A stretch of 64,000 nt of DNA, from NCBI RefSeq assembly GCF_024298885.1, contig NZ_CP101166.1, positions 2,170,001 to 2,234,000 of the forward strand, read 5' to 3'. The position numbers and the translations under genes are program-made. Under the pieces are notes generated by a model that worked only from the letters and a program-made list of their open reading frames with translations, was not told where the DNA came from and searched no databases. Each line of letters begins with the position of its first letter. Positions within the stretch are counted from its first letter, which is position 1. Positions 8,214 through 17,244 of the stretch are shown piece after piece. Source of the DNA: Haloglomus halophilum (lineage in GTDB: Archaea; Halobacteriota; Halobacteria; Halobacteriales; Haloarculaceae).

Positions 8214-9065
8214 TCACACCGTCGAATCTGTCACGCCCGCGAAGACCGTCGCCAGCTGCTCGAACACGGCCTCGTCGATGCCGTGCCGCGGGAGCGTGAG
8301 CGGGGAGATGCTGACGCGGTCGTCGAGCAGTGCCCGCCTGTCGGTGCCTCCCTCGTCGGGGATGTCCCCCTCGGCCATCCCCGCGTGCAGCGGGTTGTGG
8401 AGTGCGAACCGACCGTCTGCGAGGTCGGCGTGCATGTCGTACTGGGGTGTCGGCCGGGTGATGGCCACGCCCGAGAGGTCGCGGTCCGGCCGCGGGACGT
8501 TGACGTTGAGGTAGTCGGTGTGGTCGAAGGCGTCCCCGTCGAGGGCCCGGTCGACGGCGGTCCGGCCGACGCGGGCGGCCCGCTCGAAGTCCTCGGGGGC
8601 GAGCCCGTCCCGGTCCAGCCCGATGACGTCCATCGAGACGGCGATGCCGGGCACGCCGAGCGAGGCGGCCTCGACCGCGGCGCTCGCGGTGCCCGAGCGC
8701 GGGAGGACGTGGATGCCGAGGTTCGCCCCGGCGTTACAGCCCGCGACGACCACGTCGGGGTCGAACGCGCCGATTCCGAGGATGACGCAGTCACAGGGCG
8801 TCCCGTGGACGGCGTACCCGAGTTCGTGTTCCTCGTGTGGGATTGTCACCGTGAACGGGTCCTCGGGGTCCGCACCCAGTCCGAGGTCGCCGTCGTTCCC
8901 GCCGTCGTCGGGGCCCATCCGGCCGTAGGAGAGCCCTCGGCCGACGGCACTCTGGTTCCCGGCTGGTGCCACGACGGTCACCTCGCCCAGTGCTTCGAGC
9001 GCGTCCGCGAGCGCCCGGAGGCCGGGGGCGTCGATGCCGTCGTCGTTCGTGAGCAGGATCTTCAT
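8214..9065 (-). CDS. surE: 5'/3'-nucleotidase SurE
   Basis: This 283-residue protein opens with MKILLTNDDGIDAPGLRAL, the metal-binding NDD motif of SurE. It continues with VVAPAGNQSAVGRGLSYG and GTPCDCVILG...GCNAGANLG, all diagnostic of the family. SurE removes phosphate from nucleoside monophosphates using a divalent metal in the cytosol. The ATG at 9065 is chosen because it immediately precedes the conserved first strand; an upstream extension adds only unconserved residues. The central acidic insertion (DDGGNDGDLGLGADPED, near residue 60) looks like a haloarchaeal surface loop. It stands alone between divergent and convergent neighbours. Confidence 0.95.
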   Translation of the reverse strand: MKILLTNDDGIDAPGLRALADALEALGEVTVVAPAGNQSAVGRGLSYGRMGPDDGGNDGDLGLGADPEDPFTVTIPHEEHELGYAVHGTPCDCVILGIGAFDPDVVVAGCNAGANLGIHVLPRSGTASAAVEAASLGVPGIAVSMDVIGLDRDGLAPEDFERAARVGRTAVDRALDGDAFDHTDYLNVNVPRPDRDLSGVAITRPTPQYDMHADLADGRFALHNPLHAGMAEGDIPDEGGTDRRALLDDRVSISPLTLPRHGIDEAVFEQLATVFAGVTDSTV

Positions 9066-9404
9066 CGTGCACCCGTGATGCAGGAACGGCGAGCCACGGC
9101 CGGTCGTCGTGTCATCGGATTCGTCTCGCCGTCGGACGAACATAAATCGGGTGGCGGTGTCCGGACTGGAGCCTCGTGGTTCCAGACCACTCTCCCCGTT
9201 CGGATGATGATCGTCCGGACAATATTTTTATGCACACTAACTGATGTGTGTCAATACATGGTATCAACACACACGGTCTGTGGGGGGGTCGAGCGAACGG
9301 TGCCCGGGGGGGAACCCACACGGGTCACATGCCACGGGGGCGGTCTGCCCGTCGGCGAGGGGTACGGAGCCGTGACTGGCACAGCCCCGGGGGGTGCGTG
9401 ACCG
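9066..9404. other. divergent intergenic region
   Basis: No gene seen. It contains an AT-rich ATATTTTTATG patch (9220-9231) able to serve as a TATA box, and a GTGTGT...ACACAC inverted repeat around 9246-9278. Promoters of surE (minus) and the zinc-ribbon gene (plus) must lie here. Confidence 0.4.
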
Positions 9405-10052
9405 ATGGCGTACTGTCCGGACTGTGGCGCGGAGGTTTCGAAGGGAGTGAAGTTCTGCTCCGAGTGCGGGACCTCTCTGGAGGACTCGGCGGCGGCGAAC
9501 TCACCGCCCGCGGGAAGCGCCTCCGGTACGTCGGGAACAAACGAGCGCGGTTCCGGGGGGACGACCGCCGCCGATGGGGCTACCGCAAGCACCACGTCGG
9601 CGGGCGGGACGGCCACCGCCGACGCCACGGCGACCACCACGTCGAGTACCGCTGGAACTGCCGATGACCCGGAGAACCAGGAGTCGAGCCTGGACCTGCC
9701 GGCCAATCAGGCTGCTGCGCTCTCGTACGTCCTCGGCCTGCTAACCGGCCTCGTCGTCTTCATCATCGAGGACGAGAACGAGTTCGTGCAGTTCCACGCC
9801 GCACAGAGTATCGTGCTGTCGGTGGCGTTCGGAGGACTGTATCTGGTCTTCGGGGTGCTGACGAGCATCCTGTCGTTCCTCCCGGATGTCATCGGGGTAC
9901 TCCTGATATCCCTGCTGGGTCTCGTCCAGGCGGTGATCGGGCTGGCTGGCTTCGTCGCCTGGGTGTACCTGATGATCCAGGCCTATCAGGGAGAGCGGTT
10001 CGTGGCCCCCGTCATCGGCGGTTTCGCCGAGAACCTCGCCAAGCAGGGATAG
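9405..10052 (+). CDS. zinc-ribbon membrane protein with DUF4870-like domain
   Basis: The 215-residue protein starts with a zinc ribbon (CPDC at 4-7, CSEC near 20-23). A Ser/Thr/Ala-rich flexible linker (about 30-85) follows, then three to four membrane helices with the DUF4870/Tic20-like pattern (NQAAALSYVLGLLTGLVVFIIEDENEFVQFHAAQS). The function of the family is unknown; the domain is often found in small membrane adaptors. The ATG at 9405 directly precedes the ribbon. The next gene encodes a second zinc-ribbon membrane protein 44 bases away, so the two may be made together. Confidence 0.8.
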   Translation: MAYCPDCGAEVSKGVKFCSECGTSLEDSAAANSPPAGSASGTSGTNERGSGGTTAADGATASTTSAGGTATADATATTTSSTAGTADDPENQESSLDLPANQAAALSYVLGLLTGLVVFIIEDENEFVQFHAAQSIVLSVAFGGLYLVFGVLTSILSFLPDVIGVLLISLLGLVQAVIGLAGFVAWVYLMIQAYQGERFVAPVIGGFAENLAKQG

Positions 10053-10096
10053 CACCACCAGAACAAACGAACGACTTCAGGTAGCGGAATCGGACA

Positions 10097-10705
10097 ATGC
10101 CTTACTGTCACGAATGTGGAACGGAGATCGCGGACGGTTCCAGCTTCTGTCCGGAGTGTGGCACGTCGCTGTCGGACAGCAGGAGTCAGAACGACGGGAC
10201 GAGCGGGACGGAGACGCGTGAGGCGTCCCCGACGACGGACGCCGCAGAGACCGACACCGGAGCCCGGGACCAGTCGTCCGGAACGGCCGGTTCGCTGGCG
10301 GGCCGCTTCTGGGTCACCACGCTCGTCGGCGCCGTACTGGCGTTCGTCCTCGGATTGCTCCTCTCCTCGTTCTCTGGGGGCCTCCTCTACTTCGTCGGGG
10401 TCATCGGCGGAGCCTTCGTCGGCGGGGTACTGTACCGGCAGGGACCCGGCGGCGGTGCGAAGGTCGGGGCCGTCTCGGGGGGGCTGTCGACCATCCCGTT
10501 CGCGGTCCTCCTGTTCGGCGTCCTGGCGGTCGGCCTCGGCGGGCTCATCGCCAACACCCCCCTCGCCACGAACTCGCCACAGGGGGAGAACCTCCTCGCC
10601 GCCTACGGGGTCATCGCGGTCGTGATCGTCCTCGCCGCGTTCGTGGCCAACATCGTCTTCGGCGTCATCGGCGGCCTGGTGGGGGGTGCGGTGGCCAGCG
10701 ATTGA
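10097..10705 (+). CDS. zinc-ribbon membrane protein with DUF5518-like domain
   Basis: This 202-residue product has an N-terminal zinc ribbon (MPYCHECGTEI, then FCPECGTSL). A polar linker rich in Thr/Asp follows, then four glycine-rich membrane segments (LVGAVLAFVLGLLLSSF, YFVGVIGGAFVGGVLY) of the DUF5518 type common in haloarchaea. No enzymatic motif is visible. It shares the ribbon-linker-membrane plan of the gene before it, although the membrane parts differ, which suggests similar tethering by zinc ribbons. Confidence 0.8.
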   Translation: MPYCHECGTEIADGSSFCPECGTSLSDSRSQNDGTSGTETREASPTTDAAETDTGARDQSSGTAGSLAGRFWVTTLVGAVLAFVLGLLLSSFSGGLLYFVGVIGGAFVGGVLYRQGPGGGAKVGAVSGGLSTIPFAVLLFGVLAVGLGGLIANTPLATNSPQGENLLAAYGVIAVVIVLAAFVANIVFGVIGGLVGGAVASD

Positions 10706-10759
10706 GGGGAGCGCTCGCAGCCACCGGTCACGCCCGTGGCGCGCTCGTCGCGGGAGCCC

Positions 10760-12049
10760 TCAGTCGGCCCGCGTCGGCGCGGCATCCCCCTCCGCAGGCA
10801 CCGGCTCGTGCGTGCCGAAGTCGGGATGGGTCTCCTCCATCCAGATGTAGACGACCGCCCCCGAGACGAACATCAGGGCCGCGGTCAGGTAGAACGCGGC
10901 TTCGGCGCTCACGAACTCCATCCCGAGCCCGATGACGATGGCGCCGACGCCGTACCCGGCGTCGCGCCACATCCGGTAGACGCCCATCCCGGCGACCCGC
11001 CACGTGGGGTGGGCGGCGTCGCTCGGGACGGTCATCAGGTTGGGGTACAGCAGCGCCATCCCCAGCCCGGAGGCCGCCGAGAGGGCAGCCCACGCGAGGT
11101 AGCCCTCGACCAGTACCATCCCGAGGACGCCCCCGCCGGCCAGGAACATCCCGACCAGGACCGGCGGCCGGCGGCCGATGCGGTCGGCGAGCCCGCCGGT
11201 CCCGACCTGGAGGAAGTACATCGCGCTGTGGATGCCGACGACGAGGCCGACGGCCTCGATGCCCAGTCCCTGGCTGGTGAGATACAGCGGCACCGCCAGC
11301 CAGAACAGCGTGTCCACGAACTTCTCGATGTGGCCGGCCTGGGCCGCCGCGAACAGCGTCCGGTCACCGTAGGTCGCCCGCTTCAGCACCGCGTCGAACG
11401 GCAGGTTCGCGTCGTGGTGGTCCTCGTCGTCGTCGATCTCCGCCTGCGCGTACTGGGCGGTCTCCCTGATGAGGAAGATGGTGATGAGGAACGCCAGCAC
11501 CACGACGACACCGAGGAAGTAGAACGGCTCGGGCCGGAGGCTCCACTGCCCCGCGATGAGGCCGGTCACCCAGGCGCCGACGGCGACGCCACTGTAGCCG
11601 AAGGCCTCGTCGATGCCGACCGCGAGCCCGCGCTGTTCGGGCCCCGCCAGGTCGATCTTGGCGTTGATGGCCATGCTCCACGTCAGCGCCTGGTTGATGC
11701 CCAGCAGGATGTTCCCGACGGTGATCCAGCTCCAGCTGGGGGCGAAGATGAGGATGACCGGCAGCGGCAGCGCGGTCGCCCAGCCGAGGACGAGGACGGG
11801 CTTCCGGCCGTAGGCATCGCCCCACTTGCCGGCGTAGAGGTTGAGCAGGGCCTTGACGAAGCCGAAGGAGACGACGAACGAGCCGATGACGAACAGCGAC
11901 TCGACGCCGAGTACGTCGCGCCCGAGGACGGGCACGACGGCCCGCTCGGAGCCGATGGTCAGCCCGGTCGCGAACACCAGGAGGACGTGCAGCGAGAACT
12001 GCCCGATGTGCTCGCGGATACCCTGTTTGAGTTCAGTCGACGTGCTCAT
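10760..12049 (-). CDS. MFS transporter paired with rhodanese-MBL protein
   Basis: The product is a 429-residue, 12-helix MFS carrier: LYAGKWGDAYGRKPVLVLG in loop 2-3, GGLADRIGRRPPVLVG as the second-half copy, and a charged central loop (AEIDDDEDHHD). It begins only 3 bases after the stop of the rhodanese-metallo-beta-lactamase gene, so the two form one operon. Context suggests export or import of a sulfur compound such as sulfite or thiosulfate, but this is inference only. Confidence 0.85.
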   Translation of the reverse strand: MSTSTELKQGIREHIGQFSLHVLLVFATGLTIGSERAVVPVLGRDVLGVESLFVIGSFVVSFGFVKALLNLYAGKWGDAYGRKPVLVLGWATALPLPVILIFAPSWSWITVGNILLGINQALTWSMAINAKIDLAGPEQRGLAVGIDEAFGYSGVAVGAWVTGLIAGQWSLRPEPFYFLGVVVVLAFLITIFLIRETAQYAQAEIDDDEDHHDANLPFDAVLKRATYGDRTLFAAAQAGHIEKFVDTLFWLAVPLYLTSQGLGIEAVGLVVGIHSAMYFLQVGTGGLADRIGRRPPVLVGMFLAGGGVLGMVLVEGYLAWAALSAASGLGMALLYPNLMTVPSDAAHPTWRVAGMGVYRMWRDAGYGVGAIVIGLGMEFVSAEAAFYLTAALMFVSGAVVYIWMEETHPDFGTHEPVPAEGDAAPTRAD

Positions 12050-12052
12050 CGA

Positions 12053-13159
12053 TCACTCGGCGGCGCAGTTGTTGGGGCCCAGCTCCAGCTCGGCCAGCTC
12101 GTCGTCCGGGACCGCCTCCTGTCCGACGTTCGTCCGCTTGACGCGCTCGAAGTTCGGCGGGTGGTCCGGGATGTCCGCGGCGAGTTCCGCGATGAACGCC
12201 TCGCGGTCACGGCCGAGGTCCTCGTTCCGTTCGTTCACCTCGGCCAGCGTCGCGGTCACCGGCGGCTCGGGTGACCCGGGGTCGTGGGACGGGAGGACGA
12301 CCGCGTCGTCCGGTCGCTCCAGCAGGCGCTGGAGGCTGTCGTAGAGCGTGGCGGCGTTCGCCTCGACGTCCGAATCCTCGATGCCGGCCTCGACGCCGAG
12401 TTCGACACGGCCGACGCTCTCGTGGAACAGCGTATCGCCCGTGAGGAGCGCCGCTCCCTCGATGTCGAACGAGACGCTCCCCTCGCTGTGCCCGGGCGTG
12501 TGGACGACCTCGATATCCACGCTCCCGACCGTGAGCGTCTGGCCGTCCTCGATGGGCGTGACGTCGACGGCGAGTGCATCCTTCGGGTGGAGGTAGTAGG
12601 GCACGTCGTGGCTGGCGGCGAGGTCCGTGCCACCGGAGACGTGGTCGGCGTGCGCGTGCGTGTCGAAGACGCCGACGAGGTCGGCCCCGTACTCGTCGAG
12701 GACCGCCTCGTACTCTGCGGCGTAGTGCGAGGGGTCGAACACCGCCGCCTCGCCGTCCGAGACGAGGACGTGGGAGAGACAGCCCTTGCCCGGCCGGGCG
12801 ACCTGGACCAGGTCGCCGTCGATATCGACCGGCACGGGGGCGCTCCGGTGGACGCGGCTCCAGCCGTCCATCCCGTCGGTGAGCGTGGCGGCCTCGTAGC
12901 CCATCTCCTGGAGGACGTCCGTCGCGGTCTGTGCGACGATGCCCGCGGCACACACGGTGACGACCTCCCGCTCCTCGGGGAGTTCCGAGAGCGCGGGCTT
13001 TGCCGCCTCCGGGTCGTCTTGCAGTTCGTCGTAGACGTCGACGTTGACGCTGCCCGGGACGTGCCAGTCGTCGAAGTCCGCCCGGTGGCGGATGTCAAGC
13101 ACGAGGGGCTCGTCGGTCTGCAGTCGGTCGCCGAGTTCGTCTGGTGCTATCTCCGGCAT
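12053..13159 (-). CDS. rhodanese-metallo-beta-lactamase fusion, persulfide-dioxygenase-like
   Basis: This 368-residue protein has an N-terminal rhodanese domain (1-105; loop Cys in VCAAGIVAQ). The second part is a metallo-beta-lactamase domain with the HxHxDH ligands (DTHAHADHVSGG), a second histidine (HTPGHSEGS), the bridging Asp (LTGDTLF) and a final His (LPSHDPG). The C-terminal segment (DIPDHPPNFERVKRTN ... GPNNCAAE) resembles persulfide dioxygenases and bacterial BigR-associated hydrolases. Expected role: handling sulfane sulfur or glutathione-like persulfides in the cytosol. It is first in an operon with the MFS gene and divergent from a Cys-rich HTH-10 regulator. Confidence 0.85.
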   Translation of the reverse strand: MPEIAPDELGDRLQTDEPLVLDIRHRADFDDWHVPGSVNVDVYDELQDDPEAAKPALSELPEEREVVTVCAAGIVAQTATDVLQEMGYEAATLTDGMDGWSRVHRSAPVPVDIDGDLVQVARPGKGCLSHVLVSDGEAAVFDPSHYAAEYEAVLDEYGADLVGVFDTHAHADHVSGGTDLAASHDVPYYLHPKDALAVDVTPIEDGQTLTVGSVDIEVVHTPGHSEGSVSFDIEGAALLTGDTLFHESVGRVELGVEAGIEDSDVEANAATLYDSLQRLLERPDDAVVLPSHDPGSPEPPVTATLAEVNERNEDLGRDREAFIAELAADIPDHPPNFERVKRTNVGQEAVPDDELAELELGPNNCAAE

Positions 13160-13247
13160 CAGTGGTCTCCGATAGCTACCCTGTCGGAATAGGGGTGGTG
13201 CGGGACATGGCCGGCACCGTTAATCCGCTGGAGGCGAACAGTTCGGT

Positions 13248-13982
13248 ATGAGCCTCCATCAGGCCTCGTTCCGGGTGCGACACGAGTGTCCGTACCGGGA
13301 GCTCTCGGGCCGCTACCCGGACCTCACGATCCGGGAGTGGTATCTGAGCGACTGCCAGGTGCTGGAGATCACCTCGGCGGAGACCCCGACCGAGGAGTTG
13401 CTCGAGGACATCCGCACGCTCGGCACGACGCTCCACGAGTCCGTCGACGACTCCGGACTCCACGTCGTCACGCAGGCGTGTCTCTGCTCGCTCGAGGAGT
13501 CCATCCTCGAGCGGTTCGAGGCACACAACTGCCTCTACCAGCCCCCGACGGTCCACCGCCACGGGTGGGAGCACTACACCGTCATCGCGTTCGACGAGGC
13601 CGACGTCCGGGCACTCCTCAACGACCTCGAGGCCGACCGTGATATCGAGGTGCTCTCGAAGACCGCCATCGCCGACCAGCAACTCCCACACAGCATGCTG
13701 ATGCCGGTCGACCGGTTGTTCGAGGACATCACCGACCGACAGCTGGCCGCGCTGCAGCTCGCCCTCGAGAACGGCTACTACGAACAGCCACGGGGCACGT
13801 CGCTCCGTGAGCTGGCCGACATGACCTCGGTGGCCCGCTCGACGTACGAGGAGCACCTCCGGAAGGCCGAGAACAAGTTCCTCACCAACGCCGGGGCACT
13901 CCTGCGGCTCGTGACCGCGGGCACCGCGACGAACCCGTTACAGGCGGAGCCGTCGCCGACGGCGGAGCAGAACGCGGACTGA
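13248..13982 (+). CDS. HTH-10 (bacterio-opsin activator type) regulator, cysteine-rich sensor part
   Basis: The 244-residue regulator ends in an HTH-10 domain (about 165-220: LTDRQLAALQLALENGYYEQPRGTSLRELADMT, then the recognition helix SVARSTYEEHLRKAE). The N-terminal sensor part carries five cysteines (14, 36, 78, 80, 95), many for a haloarchaeal protein, including HECPY and CLC. It is transcribed divergently from the rhodanese-MBL/MFS operon with 88 bases between starts. I infer that it controls that operon in response to a redox or sulfur signal; the ligand is not known. Confidence 0.8.
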   Translation: MSLHQASFRVRHECPYRELSGRYPDLTIREWYLSDCQVLEITSAETPTEELLEDIRTLGTTLHESVDDSGLHVVTQACLCSLEESILERFEAHNCLYQPPTVHRHGWEHYTVIAFDEADVRALLNDLEADRDIEVLSKTAIADQQLPHSMLMPVDRLFEDITDRQLAALQLALENGYYEQPRGTSLRELADMTSVARSTYEEHLRKAENKFLTNAGALLRLVTAGTATNPLQAEPSPTAEQNAD

Positions 13983-14293
13983 ACGCTGGCGGTCACGAGC
14001 GGCTGTCGGAGTGGAGACTTCCGTCGCCCGGCCTCCCAGTCGGTGCCGTGTGGCAGGGGGCCGTGCCTCCCCGCTGGGACCATCCCCCTCGTCGTGGCCC
14101 CGAACCCCCTTCGATCGGTTGCTATCACGGTGGCCCCTCCTTTTTTAGTCCCATACCACATCGGATATTGGAACCATAGGATTCGCCGGACGTACGAGGT
14201 GGCTCCTATGGGGGGAAACATGATGCACAAGATCGGCTGTAGGGCTGCCCCGGTAGCGTCGGGGCGGCCCCGTAGACGGAGGTATCGACGGCG
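13983..14293. other. intergenic region upstream of Tat lipoprotein
   Basis: No gene is supported. A T-rich run (CCTTTTTTAG near 14138) and a 7-base inverted repeat (CCATAGG at 14174-14180, CCTATGG at 14205-14211) are visible and may mark the end of the regulator transcript or a regulatory site. Confidence 0.35.
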
Positions 14294-14740
14294 ATGACGG
14301 ACGACGACGGCCCGCGTCGTCGAGAGTTGCTCGCCGCGGTGAGCGCGACAATGGTGGTCGGCACCGCCGGGTGTTCGATTCTCACCGGTGACGGGGGTTC
14401 AGACGGCGACCCCGACGGCGACGACACGCCGACGCCGACCTCGTTCGGCTACGGTGGCTCTCCCACCGCCACGGCCACTGCGACCGTGGCCGCTACGGGG
14501 ACAGCGACGGAGGACGCGACTCAGCCGACGGACACGACGGTGCCCGGCGACACGGAGACGCCGACGGACGGGCCGGAGACCGCGACGGATACGCCCGGCG
14601 GCCAGTCGTCGCAGACAGCCACGCCGACCGACACGCCCGCATCCGGGTCCAATGCGACGGATACGCCGACCTCGACCCCGGAGGACGAGTACGGCGAGCA
14701 GGGCTACGGCCAGTACGGCTACGGGGGCGTTGCCCCGTGA
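14294..14740 (+). CDS. Tat lipoprotein with Thr/Pro-rich stalk
   Basis: The 148-residue product begins with a twin-arginine signal and lipobox (RRRELLAAVSATMVVGTAGC, lipidated Cys near residue 27). It continues as a low-complexity Thr/Pro/Gly/Asp stalk and ends in a Gly/Tyr tail (EYGEQGYGQYGYGGVAP). It should be exported folded by Tat and anchored by a lipid outside the cell. No enzymatic domain is present. It ends 22 bases before the first of two tail-fibre-like genes, so it may serve as their cell-surface tether; this is inference from position. Confidence 0.75.
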   Translation: MTDDDGPRRRELLAAVSATMVVGTAGCSILTGDGGSDGDPDGDDTPTPTSFGYGGSPTATATATVAATGTATEDATQPTDTTVPGDTETPTDGPETATDTPGGQSSQTATPTDTPASGSNATDTPTSTPEDEYGEQGYGQYGYGGVAP

Positions 14741-14762
14741 CGCGACGCACGGAGTGACCACC

Positions 14763-15872
14763 ATGCCCGAGACACCCAACCACGGCTACAACGTCCCCGA
14801 CGAGGGCGAGCAGAACTGGCACGAACCGCTGAACGAGAACTTCGAGCAGTACGACACCGACATCGAGATCCGGGACACGGAGGCGAACCTGTCGAACTAC
14901 GACCCGAAGGCGGGCGCGAAGTTCCTCGCGACCGACACCGAAACGGTCTACATCGGTTCTGGGTCGTCGTGGGACCGCCTGGAGACCAGCGGCCGGGCCC
15001 CGAAACTGAGCCGACTCAAAGTCTCGAGCGGAGTGAGTCGGATCGACCTACTGAACGAAGATGGAGACCTCAAAATGATAATGGGGTATCAATCTGGTCC
15101 AGGCCGCTTCCTCGCGACGCTGTTCGACGACGATGGCGATCAGCACAACGTCCTGTCTGTGAACGATGAGGGGCACGACATCGCCGGTGATGGAAAGGTC
15201 GGTATCGGGAAGAGCTCACCAGGTGTGCCATTGGACGTCAACGGGCAGGACAACTGGAACCTCGACAGCAACGACGGTGACCTCCGCATCGGGAACGGGG
15301 ACTACCGGCTCGTGATGGGCGTCGCGCTCGGCGGGGGCGGGGCGGGCGCGTGCAACATCCGGGCGAAAGGCGGCATCCAGCAGCTCCAGCTCGGCGCCGG
15401 AGAGAGCGGGCACACCCTCCGCATCCGCCCGGATACGGTCTCGGTGAACGGTGACTTCGACGTGAGCGGGAACAAGAACTTCGTTCAGTCGGTCGACACC
15501 GACGACGGCGAGCGGGAGGTCGTCTACACCGCCACCGAGGCGGGGACGCCACACACCGAGGCGTCGGGCGTCGCCGAACTGTCGAACGGCCGGGCCGAGG
15601 TCGACCTGCCCGAGCACTTCGCGTGGGTGACCAGCGAGGCGGACCCACTGATGGTCCAGACGACGCCGTACGGTGGGTCGACCGGACTGAAGGTCGTCGA
15701 GCGATCGACCGATCGCATCGTGGTCGAGGCCCTCGACGGCGAGGGGGACTACGAATTCGCCTACACCGTCAAAGGAACCCGCGACGGTCAAGAAAACAAG
15801 CAGATCGTCCGTGAGCCCTCGGCAGCGGACGCTGCGTCCGACAGTACCGAGCGTCCGACCGCCGACGACTGA
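14763..15872 (+). CDS. phage-tail-fibre-like protein 1
   Basis: This 369-residue protein has three parts. Residues 1-75 (MPETPNHGYNVPDEG...NWHEPLNENFEQYDTDIEIRD...GAKFLATDTETVYIG) resemble the opening of phage tail-fibre proteins. Residues about 75-235 are a Gly/Asp-rich beta-type middle (GKVGIGKSSPGVPLDV, like trimeric fibre repeats). Residues about 235-369 form a conserved C-terminal module (PHTEASGVAELSNGRAEVDLPEHFAWV). No signal peptide is seen. The real start is the ATG at 14763, since the same N-terminus starts its paralogue. Role unknown; adhesin, virion-derived fibre or injection-device fibre are possible. Confidence 0.75.
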   Translation: MPETPNHGYNVPDEGEQNWHEPLNENFEQYDTDIEIRDTEANLSNYDPKAGAKFLATDTETVYIGSGSSWDRLETSGRAPKLSRLKVSSGVSRIDLLNEDGDLKMIMGYQSGPGRFLATLFDDDGDQHNVLSVNDEGHDIAGDGKVGIGKSSPGVPLDVNGQDNWNLDSNDGDLRIGNGDYRLVMGVALGGGGAGACNIRAKGGIQQLQLGAGESGHTLRIRPDTVSVNGDFDVSGNKNFVQSVDTDDGEREVVYTATEAGTPHTEASGVAELSNGRAEVDLPEHFAWVTSEADPLMVQTTPYGGSTGLKVVERSTDRIVVEALDGEGDYEFAYTVKGTRDGQENKQIVREPSAADAASDSTERPTADD

Positions 15873-15886
15873 CGATTACGAGATCA

Positions 15887-17068
15887 ATGCCCGAGACACC
15901 CAACCACGGCTACAACGTCCCCGACGAGGGGGCACAGAACTGGCACGAACCGCTGAACGAGAACTTCGAGCAGTACGACACCGACATCGAGATCCGCGAC
16001 GAGGAGGCGAACCGGTCGAACTACGACCCGAAGGCGGGCGCGAAGTTCCTCGCCACCGACACCGAGAACGTATATATCGGGGATGGGTCGAACTGGCAGT
16101 CCCTCGCGACCTCGGGCCTCAGCCCGTCGTTCGACGAACTCAATCCATCCAACAACTTCCTCGGAATCGCCCGGTCCGACCGAATCACCGACGCGGAGTA
16201 CTTCGGCGTCGATGCAACGGTCAAATCGGGGGACTTCGGTGGGATGTACCTCAACACCGCGAGCGGGTCAGCGCGGCCGTTCTACGGCTACGCCACCGAC
16301 GGCGTCTCCAGACTCTGGCACCACTACGATGGGGCGTCGGACGAGTGGCGCCTCGAGGACAACGCCGGGACCCGTCTGGTCGTTCGGGGCGACGGCAGCG
16401 TCGGTATCGGTGCGTCCTCGTTCCCCGACCGGAACAAGCTCCACGTCGATTCGAACAACGAGGGGAGCTATGCGGGCAGTTTCAAGTGGTCGGGGAACAG
16501 TCTGGGTGCAGCCGTGGCTGCAGAGAACACCGGCGATGCCGGCGATGCCATCCAGGCGATTGCAGGTGGTAGCTGCCGGTCGGCGATCCGGGCCAGCGCA
16601 GAGGATAACGCCGACTACGCGCTCCTCACGGACGGCGACATCAGGGTGAACGGCACGCTACAGGCCGATTCCAAGAACTTCGTCCAGTCGGTCGACACCG
16701 ACGACGGCGAACGGGAGGTGGTCTACACGACCGTGGAGGCCGGCACGCCCCACACCGAGGCGTCGGGCGTCGCCGAGCTGGCGGACGGCCGTGCCACGGT
16801 CGGCCTCCCGGAGCACTTCGCGTGGGTCACCGACGCCGACGAGCCGTTGCACGTCCAGACGACGCCGTACGCCGTCGAATCGAACGGCCTTGCGGTCGTC
16901 GAACGGTCCACGGAGCGGCTGGTGTTCGCGGACCTCGACGGCACCGGCGACTACGAGTTCTCCTACACCGTGAAGGGGACCCGTGACGGCCACGCCGACA
17001 AGCGAGTCGTCCGCGAGCCGTCGGCGACCGCACCGGGTGCCGAGGGACCGGCCCCCGCCGACGACTGA
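15887..17068 (+). CDS. phage-tail-fibre-like protein 2
   Basis: This is a 393-residue paralogue of the preceding protein, 14 bases downstream. The first 65 residues and the last 130 are nearly the same in both, at DNA level too. The middle (about 75-255) is different and reads RPFYGYATDGVSRLWHHYDG...GVGIGASSFPDRNKLHV, again a fibre-like beta pattern. The conserved ends with an exchanged centre are what one expects of receptor-binding fibres that diversify by module swapping. There is no secretion signal. No other phage structural gene is nearby. Confidence 0.75.
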   Translation: MPETPNHGYNVPDEGAQNWHEPLNENFEQYDTDIEIRDEEANRSNYDPKAGAKFLATDTENVYIGDGSNWQSLATSGLSPSFDELNPSNNFLGIARSDRITDAEYFGVDATVKSGDFGGMYLNTASGSARPFYGYATDGVSRLWHHYDGASDEWRLEDNAGTRLVVRGDGSVGIGASSFPDRNKLHVDSNNEGSYAGSFKWSGNSLGAAVAAENTGDAGDAIQAIAGGSCRSAIRASAEDNADYALLTDGDIRVNGTLQADSKNFVQSVDTDDGEREVVYTTVEAGTPHTEASGVAELADGRATVGLPEHFAWVTDADEPLHVQTTPYAVESNGLAVVERSTERLVFADLDGTGDYEFSYTVKGTRDGHADKRVVREPSATAPGAEGPAPADD

Positions 17069-17244
17069 CCCCGGCCGAGTTCGGGCAGCCGGTGTCTCTC
17101 GGGAGCCACGGTGAACGACCTCCGGAAGGTGTCCCGCGAGACGGACCGAAACGGTTCCCTGGCACAGCGGACCTGATGTCGGCGGTGTATGGCGTACTGC
17201 GGAGCGTTGTCGGCGATATCGCTTCCCCCGCGGCCGGGTGACCG

